A stretch of DNA of 33,077 nt, taken from NCBI GenBank assembly GCA_027604685.1, contig JADHYX010000177.1, positions 7,712-40,788 on the forward strand, written 5' to 3'. Below the pieces are notes generated by a model. It ran no database searches and was not told the DNA's origin. It saw nothing but the letters and a program-made list of their open reading frames with translations. The position numbers were made by a program, and so were the translations under genes. Position 1 is the stretch's first letter; every line of letters starts with the position of its first letter. This document shows, in pieces, positions 1-9,156 of this stretch. This stretch comes from Lobulomyces angularis (Eukaryota; Chytridiomycota; Chytridiomycetes; Lobulomycetales; Lobulomycetaceae).

Positions 1-43
1 AAAAAAAATATACAAAAAAAAAAAAAAAACATGATATATTTAC

Positions 44-781
44 CTTTAACATATTTTACTAATGGCTCCACTTCATCTTCATATGGATACTCTTCAATTA
101 AAACTCCGTCCTTGTAGAGAAAAGTAGTTGGAAATCCGTCAGTTACTTTATGAACATGTTCACAAAAATCTGAAATATCAATAGTTAAGTTTTTTTTTTT
201 TTGACCAAAAAATACAAACCTTGTTCTTCAGAACATTCAACCTTTCTCATATCAAAAAATCCGAGTGCTCTGTGAGAATACCCTTCCCTCTCTAATTTTT
301 CATATGCCGCTAAAAATTTTGGATTAAATCTTTGAGTGTGTTGACACCTAGAAAAACAATGGTAGTTAAATTGTAATGAATAAAACCCAAAATTTTTTTT
401 TATTTGGAAATAAATCAAACTAGAGATTATTAAAAATAATGCTTACCATTTGGCACCAAAAAATAAAATTTTTATTCCATCTGAAGTACACAAAAATTAA
501 AAAAATTGAAGTTAAAAAAAAAATTCCGATAGAAAAAGATTAAAAAAATAAACCTTTAAGAAAATCAGCAACCTCGCTATGCTCAATTATTTTAATTTTT
601 CTACAAAAAAAAAAAAAAAAAAAGAAGAAATGAAAGTGTTAATAACAGGAAAATGGTGATTATGCATTTACAAATCGGCCTCTTTAGCTAGTTGGACCCT
701 TTCAAGTTTTTGCTCTTTCGTTTCTTTGGAGGAAGTTGTGATAAACAAAAAAACCAGAGTTATGTAAAAGAAAATTCTCAT
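44..781 (-). CDS. Secreted/ER thioredoxin-fold (PDI-like) protein with CxxT active site, 5' part only
   Basis: Five exons are readable: 781-672, 600-554, 480-447, 347-220 and 169-44. The gene then enters an intron and runs off the left edge, so the C-terminus is missing. The start MRIFFYITLVFLFITTSS is a clear signal peptide, so the product should enter the ER. A thioredoxin fold follows: the active-site helix reads KWCQHT at about residues 63-68, and the cis-proline loop reads GFPTTFLYKDG at about 118-128. All four visible splice junctions keep phase. In PDI family members the active site is normally CxxC; here the second cysteine is Thr68, so only Cys65 remains, which points to mixed-disulphide binding or chaperone work rather than full oxidoreductase activity (inference). 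Further thioredoxin domains may lie outside the window. Confidence 0.82.
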
Positions 782-1167
782 GTTGAAAGTTTTTTATTGT
801 GTTAAAATTGAATTTTAAATTTCAAATAATGTTTGCAGCCTCAAAGCCACACTTTAAGAGAAGCTTTTTAAATGGTATTCTTTTTTAAAATCAGAACATT
901 ATCTGATATACTATTTGGCTGTAATTGGTAAAAACATTCTTGTTCAATGGTGATTGGCGTACTTATATGTTAATCATTGTTGAAAACTTTTCTATTTTAA
1001 TCGTTGTTTTCTTACTTAATCACTGTCCAAGAAATTCCCTGTTGAAAGATTCCATCTTCTTACACTAGTCCCATTATATATATTTATTAAAGAATAAGCT
1101 ATATATTGACTTAATAACTAAATAGTATTTTAACAAAATTATAAATCTAGTGTAGACATGTTTACCA
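782..1167. other. Intergenic spacer
   Basis: This stretch separates the start of the thioredoxin-like gene from the stop of the hydrolase gene; both are on the minus strand. It is very AT-rich. I see no reading frame with the composition of its neighbours and no RNA gene. It should hold the promoter of the left gene and the 3' UTR of the right one. Confidence 0.6.
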
Positions 1168-2500
1168 TTATTCTAATTTTTGATTTAAAATCCAATTCGC
1201 AACCTTCTTGCCAATAATATCACCATGCTCCAAAACAAAAGCGTGAGGACATTCATCTTCACATAAATAAACTTCAGCTAAAATTTAAAAAAAATTAAAG
1301 ATAATTTTTTTTTAAGTTAAAAAAAAATATATACCATTAGGTAATAACATTTTCATTTGATAATAATGATCAATTGGTGACCATTCATCAGTAGCACCTT
1401 AGAAAGAAAATATAAAAAATTAAGTTTTTTTTTTTAAAAGCTTTAAGTGAATACCATAATAAAAGGTAAAAATTTCTTGTTTTTTGGTTAAAGCTTCTAT
1501 AACTTCTGTTCTGATTTCAGTGACGTGCTAGTAATCATAGAAATCCAATTAAAATCTAAATAAATTTAAATAGTAACTGAACCTTCATTTCATCATTAGC
1601 CAAATAAAGAGCAGAGTAAACAATGTTTGATTTAAGCAAGTGATTGCACGTTATTAGTGCATTAGTAAAAGATTGTTTTGTTATAAAGCGAATGATGCTA
1701 ATAACAACGAAAGGAAATAGTTCATTTAAAAATGAAATTCCTGAGACAATCGTTGAAGCGATGTTACGAAATGGAGCATTAAATAATAAATTCAATTTTT
1801 TTCCATTTGGAGTCTCTAACATGGAATGCAGTGTCGGAAAAAGTGGAATTACCTTTATAATATTGCAATGCAGTCTATTTTGATACAACTAAAAAAACAA
1901 TGTAACTTGAATAAACTTATTGTTATTCACCATCATACCTCAATAGCCATGTAAGCACCAATTGAATGACCACTTAGCACAAATTTCAAGTTTTTCAAAC
2001 TTTTGTACTTTTTTTTCCTCAAATAATCAAAAAAGTTAATTTTATGATCAACCTGATCTCTCAACAAATATTTCCTTTCCATATCCTTTACAGCATGTCC
2101 TAAATGCTGAACTTTCAAAACAAACTTGTTTAAAAAAAAGGTTAATTTATTTTGAAACATACCACAAATTATATCAACTCTTTTATTTGTTAAATTAAAA
2201 ACAACCTCTAGAAAACTTTTATAATAATGAACTACACCTGGATTACCTACAAACGTACAAAAACTTAAGAAATGACAATAAAAAAAAAAAATTAATTTTC
2301 ATTTGATATAGTATGCGGATGTATGGAAATAATTTTTTTTAAAATTTAAAGAGATAATTTAGGAAAGCTAGTAGTTGATAGAATGACATTAAATTCTTAC
2401 CAGGTATCAGTAATAACACTAATTTAGGAGTTTTTGATTGTGCCTTATAATATAAAACTTCATTTAATTCATTATTAACTTTCCAATATTCAATGGACAT
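1168..2500 (-). CDS. LDAH: Lipid-droplet-associated hydrolase (LDAH family, alpha/beta hydrolase)
   Basis: Seven exons (2500-2401, 2246-2163, 2099-1939, 1888-1583, 1527-1455, 1397-1335, 1277-1168) join in phase to give 298 residues, close to the usual family length of about 300-325. The oxyanion-loop motif IPGNPG is at residues 32-37 and is followed by VVHYYKSFL, a hallmark of the family. The nucleophile elbow GHSIGAY places the catalytic Ser at 107. The segment LFPTLHSMLETPNG follows. The acid is probably Asp245 in YGATDEWSP, and the catalytic His is His274 in PHAF. All three triad residues are present, so an active ester hydrolase is expected. Known relatives associate with lipid droplets, but their natural substrate is debated. 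Minor doubt attaches to the exon 3 acceptor, chosen because it restores the GHAV junction in phase. Confidence 0.93.
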
Positions 2501-2771
2501 TTCTATTTGAATTTGTATTCAAAATTTTTCTCCAATTCTCAAATTTAAAATTTAAAATTCTTATTATTTAGTATGTGAAACTTAACTATAATTTCTATTA
2601 CAAAAAACTAGGTAGAAATTATTTGTAATTTTAATTCACCTAAATAATATTTTTAATTAAAGTAACTATCTTTTTGCAAAGAAAAAAAGTTGTGATTTCG
2701 ATGAAAAGTAAATGTAAAACACAAAAGTTTTTCGTCAACAGAGAATATAAACAAAAAGCAAAAAATTGGTT

Positions 2772-3500
2772 TTATTTAGAATTATCAGCCTCGTTAGCTT
2801 TGATTCTTTCCATGTGATCCTTAAAAGGGTCTTTTGACGGCCAGTCAAAAAAACCATCTATTTGCCTTTTCTCTCTTCTAGCTCTATGATTTAAAAATAA
2901 AATTTCAAATTCTTCCCTATAAAAAAAGATTAATTAGTAAGTAGTTCAAGTAATTCAAGTAAAAAAAAAGCATTCTTTCCAAAACTTCCTATTGAAAATA
3001 ATTTGAAAAGCTTATTACTTACCGGTAAAGTTTCGATAAAAATGTAAATGTTACGAATAGAGCTGTTGGAAATGCTACAACTCTAACAGGTGACTTTGCT
3101 TAAGTTAAAAAAAAAAACTTAGTCCTTGAAATTTATAGAAAATATAGTATATACCACGTAATCCTAAAGCTAAACCCATGACACTGGCGGCAGCTCCATC
3201 GCTCCAGTAATCATCTTTATGTCGCAATTTAGATATCACGCACTTAGAGCCAAAAAAGGTATAACCTAACACACCTGCATACAAAAATGAAATACCAGTA
3301 AATATTATTGTTGTTTAAAGGATATGCTTACCATATAAAACACCGTTTTTTAAAATCAACTTTCTAAGTAGGCTTCCATGAGAACCATTTGAAAAAGCAA
3401 TCCCAAAACCAATACCCAAACCACCAATTCCGGTGAATACAGATTGCTGTAATGGATATGTTAAACAATTCTTTTCGAGGATTGATTGTGTTTGACCCAT
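2772..3500 (-). CDS. NDUFA11: Complex I NDUFA11/21.3-kDa-like subunit (Tim17/22-type membrane protein)
   Basis: Four exons (3500-3332, 3274-3155, 3098-3023, 2916-2772) give 169 residues. The protein has Gly-rich hydrophobic segments near residues 20-40, 57-70 and 82-95, and a core motif KDDYWSDGAAASVMGLALGLR split over residues 76-96. The pattern of a charged KDD followed by a Gly/Ala-rich helix ending in GLR is the signature of the NDUFA11/B14.7 accessory subunit of mitochondrial NADH dehydrogenase, in the wider Tim17/Tim22 fold. It should sit in the mitochondrial inner membrane. The hydrophilic tail after residue 120 (FFDWPSKDPFKDHMERIKA) is not one I recognise. A Tim17-like import protein is the main alternative. 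Splice phases all close. Confidence 0.68.
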
Positions 3501-4110
3501 TTATGAAATTAAAAAAAGTGTAAGTCCTAAAATAGGGTTTGTTAACAACAATAAAATATGCAAAATGAAACTTTACAATGAAAGTAGGTTAAATGACTTT
3601 AAAAATTAATTTCAGAGTAATGGAAATAATCCACCACATTCTTTCTAAATGAAAGCAAGTTTATTTTGTTAACAACTGCATCTAGGTGTAAATTTATATA
3701 AGGAACCTTGAAGTAAACCTTTCAATCAATAAAAATTTTCTCTGAATCAAACTGAAAACTATAGAAACAATTTGAGCTCCATCATATCGCTCCAATGAAT
3801 GGTTAATAATATTGATAGAAATACACGATATTGAAAAAATAGAAAATAATTAAATTGGAAACATAACTTAGTTTTTGCTATTACTCAAATTGAATGAGTA
3901 TCTTTGGTTTAAAAAAGTTTTAAACATTTTTTTTTGATATGTTTTATTGTTGTAGTAAATTGAAACGTTATAGCTGAGTCAATTAAAGAAATTTTCAAAA
4001 GCTATAGTCTCAACCCACTATTCAGTTGATCAGGCAAGTTTCAAATACTTAACAAAAAATTGTTTTATATTTCAAGAGATTGTTCTCTAAATCTAACTTT
4101 CTAGTATTTA
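3501..4110. other. Intergenic spacer without recognisable gene
   Basis: This spacer lies between the start of the complex I gene and the stop of the unknown gene at 4111-4842. I see only short frames with frequent stops on both strands, several A/T runs and no RNA gene. It presumably holds the complex I gene promoter near 3501-3600. Confidence 0.5.
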
Positions 4111-4842
4111 CTACATGTATAAGGTGTTCTTCACATCGTCTATTTCCTTTTTGCGAGCGAATAGTAACTCTTGATTAAAATCAAATATTGCTTTCAAGTT
4201 AATAGATTTTATGTCTAATTTTTTAATTATATCTCTCAAGCAAAGCTTCAAAAAAGTTTAAAAAGTTAATTTATTCAAGTGTGAGAATGGATGAAAGTCA
4301 GTTTTTTCTTTCGCGAAATAGATAAAAGTTAAAATATGAAAAATTACCTCATTTACAGTATCTGACTTTTTTCCTGGAAAAACATATACTTGGAAAGAAA
4401 AACTGGATTCCAAAGTGAAGATGAGAATGAGATTTAACAAAAACTGGTCAAAAAAATTGATATTTTCAATGTCGTGTAATACTTCAACATCTTTTTCTTC
4501 ACATTCACCACTTAAACTTAGTTTATGTAATTTTTCTTTTTTATGTAAAAAATTAGCGCTTGAAAAACTTTTGACTTCTTCTACTGCAGTTTTGTTATTT
4601 AAAATTAACCCTAATAACTTTATAATCACTTCAGTGAGAGGAAAATCCTTGTCATTTTCTTTTCTTTCAAAAATTAAATATGAAACTTCTTTCATTTCAA
4701 ATAAAGTGAAAATACCATCTACAACTTTTTTGGAATCTAATTGATTTTCCTTTAACAGTGAATGAGGAATTGAATTTGTTAGATTAATGTCTTTGTGAAA
4801 TATTACTACAGTTTTTTTTAATTCTATTTCTGTATTCGTCAT
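4111..4842 (-). CDS. Hypothetical protein, unrecognised
   Basis: Exon 1 (4842-4348) starts MTNTEIELKKTVVIFHKDI and is followed by a probable 102-nt intron (donor GTAATT, acceptor TTGAAG). Exon 2 (4245-4111) ends KNTLYM, giving 209 residues. If the intron is not used the frame runs to a stop at 4258 and gives 194 residues. Visible features are an acidic and Lys-rich middle and a hydrophobic stretch FFDQFLLNLILIFTL at about residues 130-144, with no signal peptide. I do not recognise the family. The gene is divergent from the Mis12 gene about 500 bases away; no functional link follows from that alone. Composition and length favour a real gene. Confidence 0.6.
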
Positions 4843-5073
4843 TTTGTTGAAATATTTTTTTTCTAAAAATGTGAAGTAAAAAATTGATTTGACAATTACA
4901 ATTTCAGTTAAGTCTCACTTACTGCTAATTTACTAGCTGAAAGTATAAAAAAATCATGCGGTTGGAAAGAAAAAAAGTAAATCAAAATTAACTTTTAAGT
5001 TGATTTTAGATTAGGATAAATATAGACATATTAAAAAGCAAATCAACTTCTTTCAGATAGGCTCGATAAAAGA

Positions 5074-5262
5074 ATGAAACACTTACAATACTACAATAAT
5101 AAAACAAATAGTCGCAAGAATAAACGTTTAGCTACTTTGTTATTTCTTTCAGTACTAGTAGCAAAATTGTCTTATATTTCTAAATTCAGAGAAAAGACCT
5201 GCAATTACCATGATGTACTTGATATCGCAGCCATATTGAAATTATGCAAAATTGCGTTATAA
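5074..5262 (+). CDS. Possible small protein (62 aa), uncertain
   Basis: A 62-residue frame starts MKHLQYYNNK and contains a basic stretch (KNKRLATLLF) before a hydrophobic segment (LLFLSVLVAKL). It sits in the 500-base divergent spacer between the unknown minus-strand gene and the Mis12 gene. The codon make-up is acceptable, but there is no family resemblance and no splice structure. It may be chance, an upstream frame in a Mis12 transcript, or a short membrane peptide. Confidence 0.17.
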   Translation: MKHLQYYNNKTNSRKNKRLATLLFLSVLVAKLSYISKFREKTCNYHDVLDIAAILKLCKIAL

Positions 5263-5343
5263 TAGAAAGAGTTTATTTGCGAATTCAAAAACAACAATCA
5301 CCTTTCGCAATACCCTTAAAACCCCTCTCCAACCCAAAAGAAA

Positions 5344-6443
5344 ATGACAGAACTATTTGACCAAAACTGGGTAAAATTTTTTCAAGCCAAATAATATAAA
5401 AGATTCTTAACTGAAATAATTGATAGGAAATACTTACTGAGCATTTAGGATTTACTCCTACTGATTTAATAGATGATGTAATAAACTCTGTTAATGAACT
5501 ACTGTATCAGGCATTAAACTCCCTGGAGGATCTTCTTACCGAAAGGTTCGCTGATGACGATTTTGAAAAAGTAAAAACTAAATGTCTTTAAAATTAGACT
5601 TTAATTTTTTTAGGCTTTGGCGGAAATTGAAACACTGTTTGAAAATTCAGTTGACAAGCATTTTGATAAATTTGAGCTTTTTTGCCTAAAGAATATTTTT
5701 TCTTTGCCCAAAGATTTAAATGTAGTTTTACCACATTATGAAACAACTTTTTTTGATCCGTTGCGAGAAATGAAAAAAGTTGATGTTGGAATAGAAGATG
5801 ATAACTTGGATGCTGAATTGGAAAATTTAAGAAGTCAAATTTTGGCAGTAATTTTAAACAAATTTTTGCGTCAATTTGTAATTTTTGATTTATTAGCAAA
5901 AATATTTGCATTACCATTTATGTAAAAAGGTAACTATGAATGAAAGTAAGCTGGAAAGAATTTTTCAAATTCAACAGTGCTTAATGGAAAATTTTAGTAA
6001 TGAACTAAATGGTAAAGTGGTCATTAATTTTTCTTAAACGTAATGTTGCTTATATTGCAGTATCAAATTTAATTAAGTCCACTTCAAATTTATCATTAAG
6101 AATTGATGACCTCAGGCTATTGTTAAAGCAAACTAAAGGTCGCTGTATTAAGAGTAATGTAGAAGGAAAAGGAGAAAACTTTTTTGAAGTAGTTTTAAAT
6201 GTTGACCAGCGAATAAAGTTTATTGGAAATTCTATACAGTCATACCTTGAGAGACAAAATCTACAAAAAAATGATAGCACCACAAACTGCAGTAATAGCG
6301 AAAATAATAAAATCTTAAATGTAAACGAATTCAAGCTAGATTTTCATGAAATGCAGGAAATCGGTAATCCTGATGTAAGTCAAAATTTGTTTTGCGGTAA
6401 TTTAATCACCTTTTTAGACCTTACTTGCCATATTCGGTACTAA
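5344..6443 (+). CDS. MIS12: Kinetochore protein Mis12/Mtw1
   Basis: Five exons (5344-5370, 5427-5570, 5614-5847, 5930-6011, 6061-6443) join in phase to give 289 residues. The N-terminal core EHLGFTPTDLIDDVINSVNE, beginning at about residue 14, is the diagnostic Mis12 motif: a GFTP-like turn followed by an amphipathic helix. Helical, charged segments continue (LYQALNSLEDLL). The Mis12 complex links centromeric chromatin to the Ndc80 complex at the outer kinetochore. The length is typical of fungal Mtw1. The first exon codes only nine residues (MTELFDQNW), which is why the start could easily be missed. The acceptor of exon 4 at 5929 was chosen because the nearer TTAG acceptor leads to an immediate stop; that junction is the weakest. 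Confidence 0.85.
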
Positions 6444-6540
6444 TTTTTGAAAAGGAGCTTTGATTGTTTAAATCTTGTTGAAAATACGAATTTTAATATC
6501 GAAAATGAAAATTAATTAAAATTTATCAGTAGAAGTCGTT

Positions 6541-7125
6541 CTTTTTGCAATCTAATTTAATCACATAATTCTTTTTTTTAATTAAACTTATCAAATTAGA
6601 AAACGTGTCTCCCATGATATTTCTTTAATATAATGGAAGATTGGATATCAGCAAACTTTCTGGTCATGCCTGATAAAACACATTTTAAACTAAAATTCTA
6701 AAAAAATTCTTGCAGTTGCATTGATTCTCTCTTTTAGAATGGATACTGCTATCAGTAGTTTCTCCAACTAAAAATTTCCATATTTATTTGGTGCTCTTGA
6801 GACTATTATTGACAGGAAAATCTTAAGAATTGCAAACATTCTTTGGAAGCAGACTATGGTGCGTTTAAATCGAGCGATTATTACTTGTGCTGATCATTAA
6901 GATTCGGTCGATATGACTTCTAAGATCCAGTTAAGACAGGGAGACCAAATTTTGATAATATAATGTTGGTGTAAAAATAAATTTGTAAGAAATTTCTCTT
7001 CAAAAGTACCAAAACTTTAATAGTGCGTTGAAACTGAACCTTTCCAGTATGCTGAGGGTTTAGTTTATGCTGTTGCGCTACTAAAGCGAAATTTGTTAAC
7101 AAATCAGTGGTTCATCTATTTTTAA
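6541..7125 (+). pseudogene. Decayed coding stretch, family not identified
   Basis: One forward frame shows protein-like stretches broken by in-frame stops at 6553, 6583, 6631, 6691, 6769, 6898, 6961, 7018, 7021 and 7123, all TAA or TAG. The longest open piece is 6772-6897. After 7123 a similar coding-like stretch continues in another frame through a T-run, suggesting a frameshift. The base composition (local GC near 38 percent around 6841-6900) is like the coding exons and unlike the spacers. No splice arrangement repairs it. It could be a dead host gene or an old copy of a mobile or viral element; I cannot name a family. The 60-codon frame on the opposite strand at 6920-7102 lies within the same stretch. 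Confidence 0.4.
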
Positions 7126-7275
7126 CCATGACATGGATGAAGAAAAAGTAATTACTCTATCAAAATACTATCAAACTAATTATGTTGATCTTCTTTTATA
7201 ATTTAACAACCACTGCATCATGTGAAGTTTTCTGGTAGAAAATCTTACGTTAACTACAATTTTTTATGATTTATT

Positions 7276-7299
7276 TTCTAGAAAAAAATTTTTCTAGAA
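7276..7299. repeat. Perfect inverted repeat, 11-bp arms
   Basis: The arms TTCTAGAAAAA and TTTTTCTAGAA are separated by two bases. It lies about 100 bases upstream of the receptor gene start. It could form a hairpin or be a dimeric protein site, or may reflect AT-rich low complexity. Confidence 0.5.
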
Positions 7300-7399
7300 T
7301 TAATAACAAAAATAAAAAAAAAAAAAAAAAAATTATTCCATTTTTATGTAGAATTAACATTTAATAAGAAAAAAAAGTGAATCTAATACATCAATAAAA

Positions 7400-8712
7400 A
7401 TGTACTTGAGCGAGATACCTAACTACATAAAATTTACTGATTCTCAAAGCCTCCAGGTATTTTTTTATGCTTTAATATATGTTCCTGCTGTTTTAGGTAA
7501 TTAAATAACTTCTAAATGAAAGTTTTCAACTTTTTTTTATTTTTTTATTGTAAAAGGAAATTCGCTTGTCTTTTTTCCAAACATAATTCAATTTAGAAGT
7601 TTGACTGCTTCAAATATAATTTTAATGTCATTAATACTGAGTGACATACTTTTTGGATTAACAGCTCTTTCTTTAAATTTTTTTAATTTTAATAAGGTAA
7701 ACTTTTTTTTTTTCTTTTAAACAACTTTTTTTTTTTATAATAATAGGGAGGATTTTCATTAGGATATGACGGATGCTCATTTTTAGCTTTTATGACTGTA
7801 TTTACTTGTGGGATATCTTTAATGTCATGTTTAGGGTTAACCTATGATCGATATTCAGTAATTGTTAGAGGAAACATTATTTCTAGAAGTTTTGTCAGTA
7901 AATATGTAGTCGGAAGTTGGATAATTTGTACTCTTCTGGCGTCACTACCTTATATGGCTAAGGCTCAGGGCAAAACTTTTGCACTCGAACCTTCTTTGAC
8001 TTTGTGCATTGTTGCTTGGGAAAGTAAAATGAACTTTAGTTTTAGTAATAAAAAAAAAAAAGGAAAATTTAACTAACCTAAAAAATGATTAAAAATTTGT
8101 TAGTCTTTACAATCCTTTGTTTGTTAGTAATGATAACACCAGTGTTTTTTATTGCTTACGCTTATACCATGATATATCTTAAAGTCAGACAAAATTCAAA
8201 AAGTCTTAGCAAAGCTTCAGATGACAATAAAAACCTTTCGATTCCACAAATAAAAGTTCACAATACTTCTGGAAAAAGTATTAACCATTCCAGCTTAAGT
8301 ATAAATAAGTCACAGTGCGCTTTGAATAAGCAGGTCGCCCAGACTAAAAAGTTAGAAAACAGGGTATGTTGCATATGTTGTTTTAAATTTTTATTTTAAA
8401 AATACTATAAATTGAAAATGAAAAGGTTTTAATGCAGAGTATAGCAATAGTAACATCATTTCTTGGTGCTTGGACTCCTTACCTCATTAGGATACTTTAT
8501 GAAGTAATTAGTGGTGTAAGAGGTAAATTAATTTAAACTGATATCTGATTAAAAGTTATTTAACCAAAAAAAAAAAAAATTAAGTTTCATCAGAAGTGGA
8601 TTATTTCACAGTTATTTGCGTTGAAGCTGGAATATTTTTCAATCCATTCATCATTTACTTTTTTGATAAAACTATTAAACAGAGGATAAAAACTTTTTTT
8701 ACAGATCGTTGA
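7400..8712 (+). CDS. Class A (rhodopsin-like) seven-helix G-protein-coupled receptor
   Basis: Six exons (7400-7496, 7557-7696, 7747-8023, 8104-8363, 8438-8522, 8585-8712) give 328 residues with all splice phases closed. Helix marks are complete: GN in TM1 (Asn34); SLILSD in TM2 (Asp62); Cys89 then exactly 24 residues to Asp113 in DRY; Trp137 in TM4; an outer-loop Cys166 for the usual disulphide; Pro184 and Tyr192 in TM5; AWTPY in TM6 (Trp270, Pro272); and NPFIIY in TM7, where the usual NPxxY tyrosine is displaced by one. It should sit in the plasma membrane and couple to a heterotrimeric G protein. At the retinal lysine position of opsins (six before the TM7 Asn) it has Glu300, so it is not an ordinary opsin. 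The N-terminus is short, suggesting a small ligand (inference). The third loop is moderate and Ser/Lys-rich. Confidence 0.92.
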
Positions 8713-9156
8713 AGATTTTTTTTTTTTTTTTTTTTTTTAGTCAAACAAAAAGTATATTTTTTTTTTAATACAACTACATTATTGAGGTTGTAGAATGAAT
8801 TGCTGGCTTAGTTTAAATAGTGTTTAGCTTTGTGATTTTATTTGAATGTATTTAATACAATATTATAGTTGAAAATTCTAGAGGAATTTTTTTTCTTACA
8901 TTTATTGTATTAAACTAAGCAATGTGACCAATCAAAATTAAAAAAAAATAAAAAAAAAAAACCTTATTCTACAAATTATCAGAGATAGTTTATTACCAAA
9001 TAACATTTTAATAAAATTTTTCAAATCACAGTAAATTACCACCCAATTACAAAAACCAAAATTGCTACTTAGATATATTAGAAAGAAATATTTTTTCTCT
9101 TTGATTTTGTTTAAGCAAATAGTTGATAAAAAAAACTTCAGCTGGATTGAGGTCTA
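8713..9156. other. Intergenic spacer between the two membrane receptor-like genes
   Basis: The spacer begins with a run of about 20 T after the receptor stop and continues as AT-rich DNA with several homopolymer tracts. No gene or RNA is visible. It should contain the receptor 3' UTR and the promoter of the following gene. Confidence 0.6.

Noticed and set aside
1644..1883. Plus-strand frame of 79 codons
   Set aside because: It is antisense to LDAH exon 4, which has family motifs and closed phases.
4415..4744. Plus-strand 109-codon frame
   Set aside because: It is antisense to exon 1 of the unknown minus-strand gene, whose longer frame and divergent position are more plausible.
6920..7102. 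Minus-strand 60-codon frame
   Set aside because: It overlaps the decayed plus-strand stretch and has no start context, splice partner or family likeness.
6541..7125. Ciliate-type genetic code (TAA/TAG read as Gln), suggested by the protein-like frame with only TAA/TAG stops
   Set aside because: All well-supported genes in the window end at TAA, TAG or TGA exactly where the family alignment ends and contain no internal TAA/TAG once introns are removed.
7400..8712. Calling the class A receptor an opsin because of AWTPY and DRY
   Set aside because: The retinal-binding lysine position in TM7 is Glu300, so the defining residue is absent.
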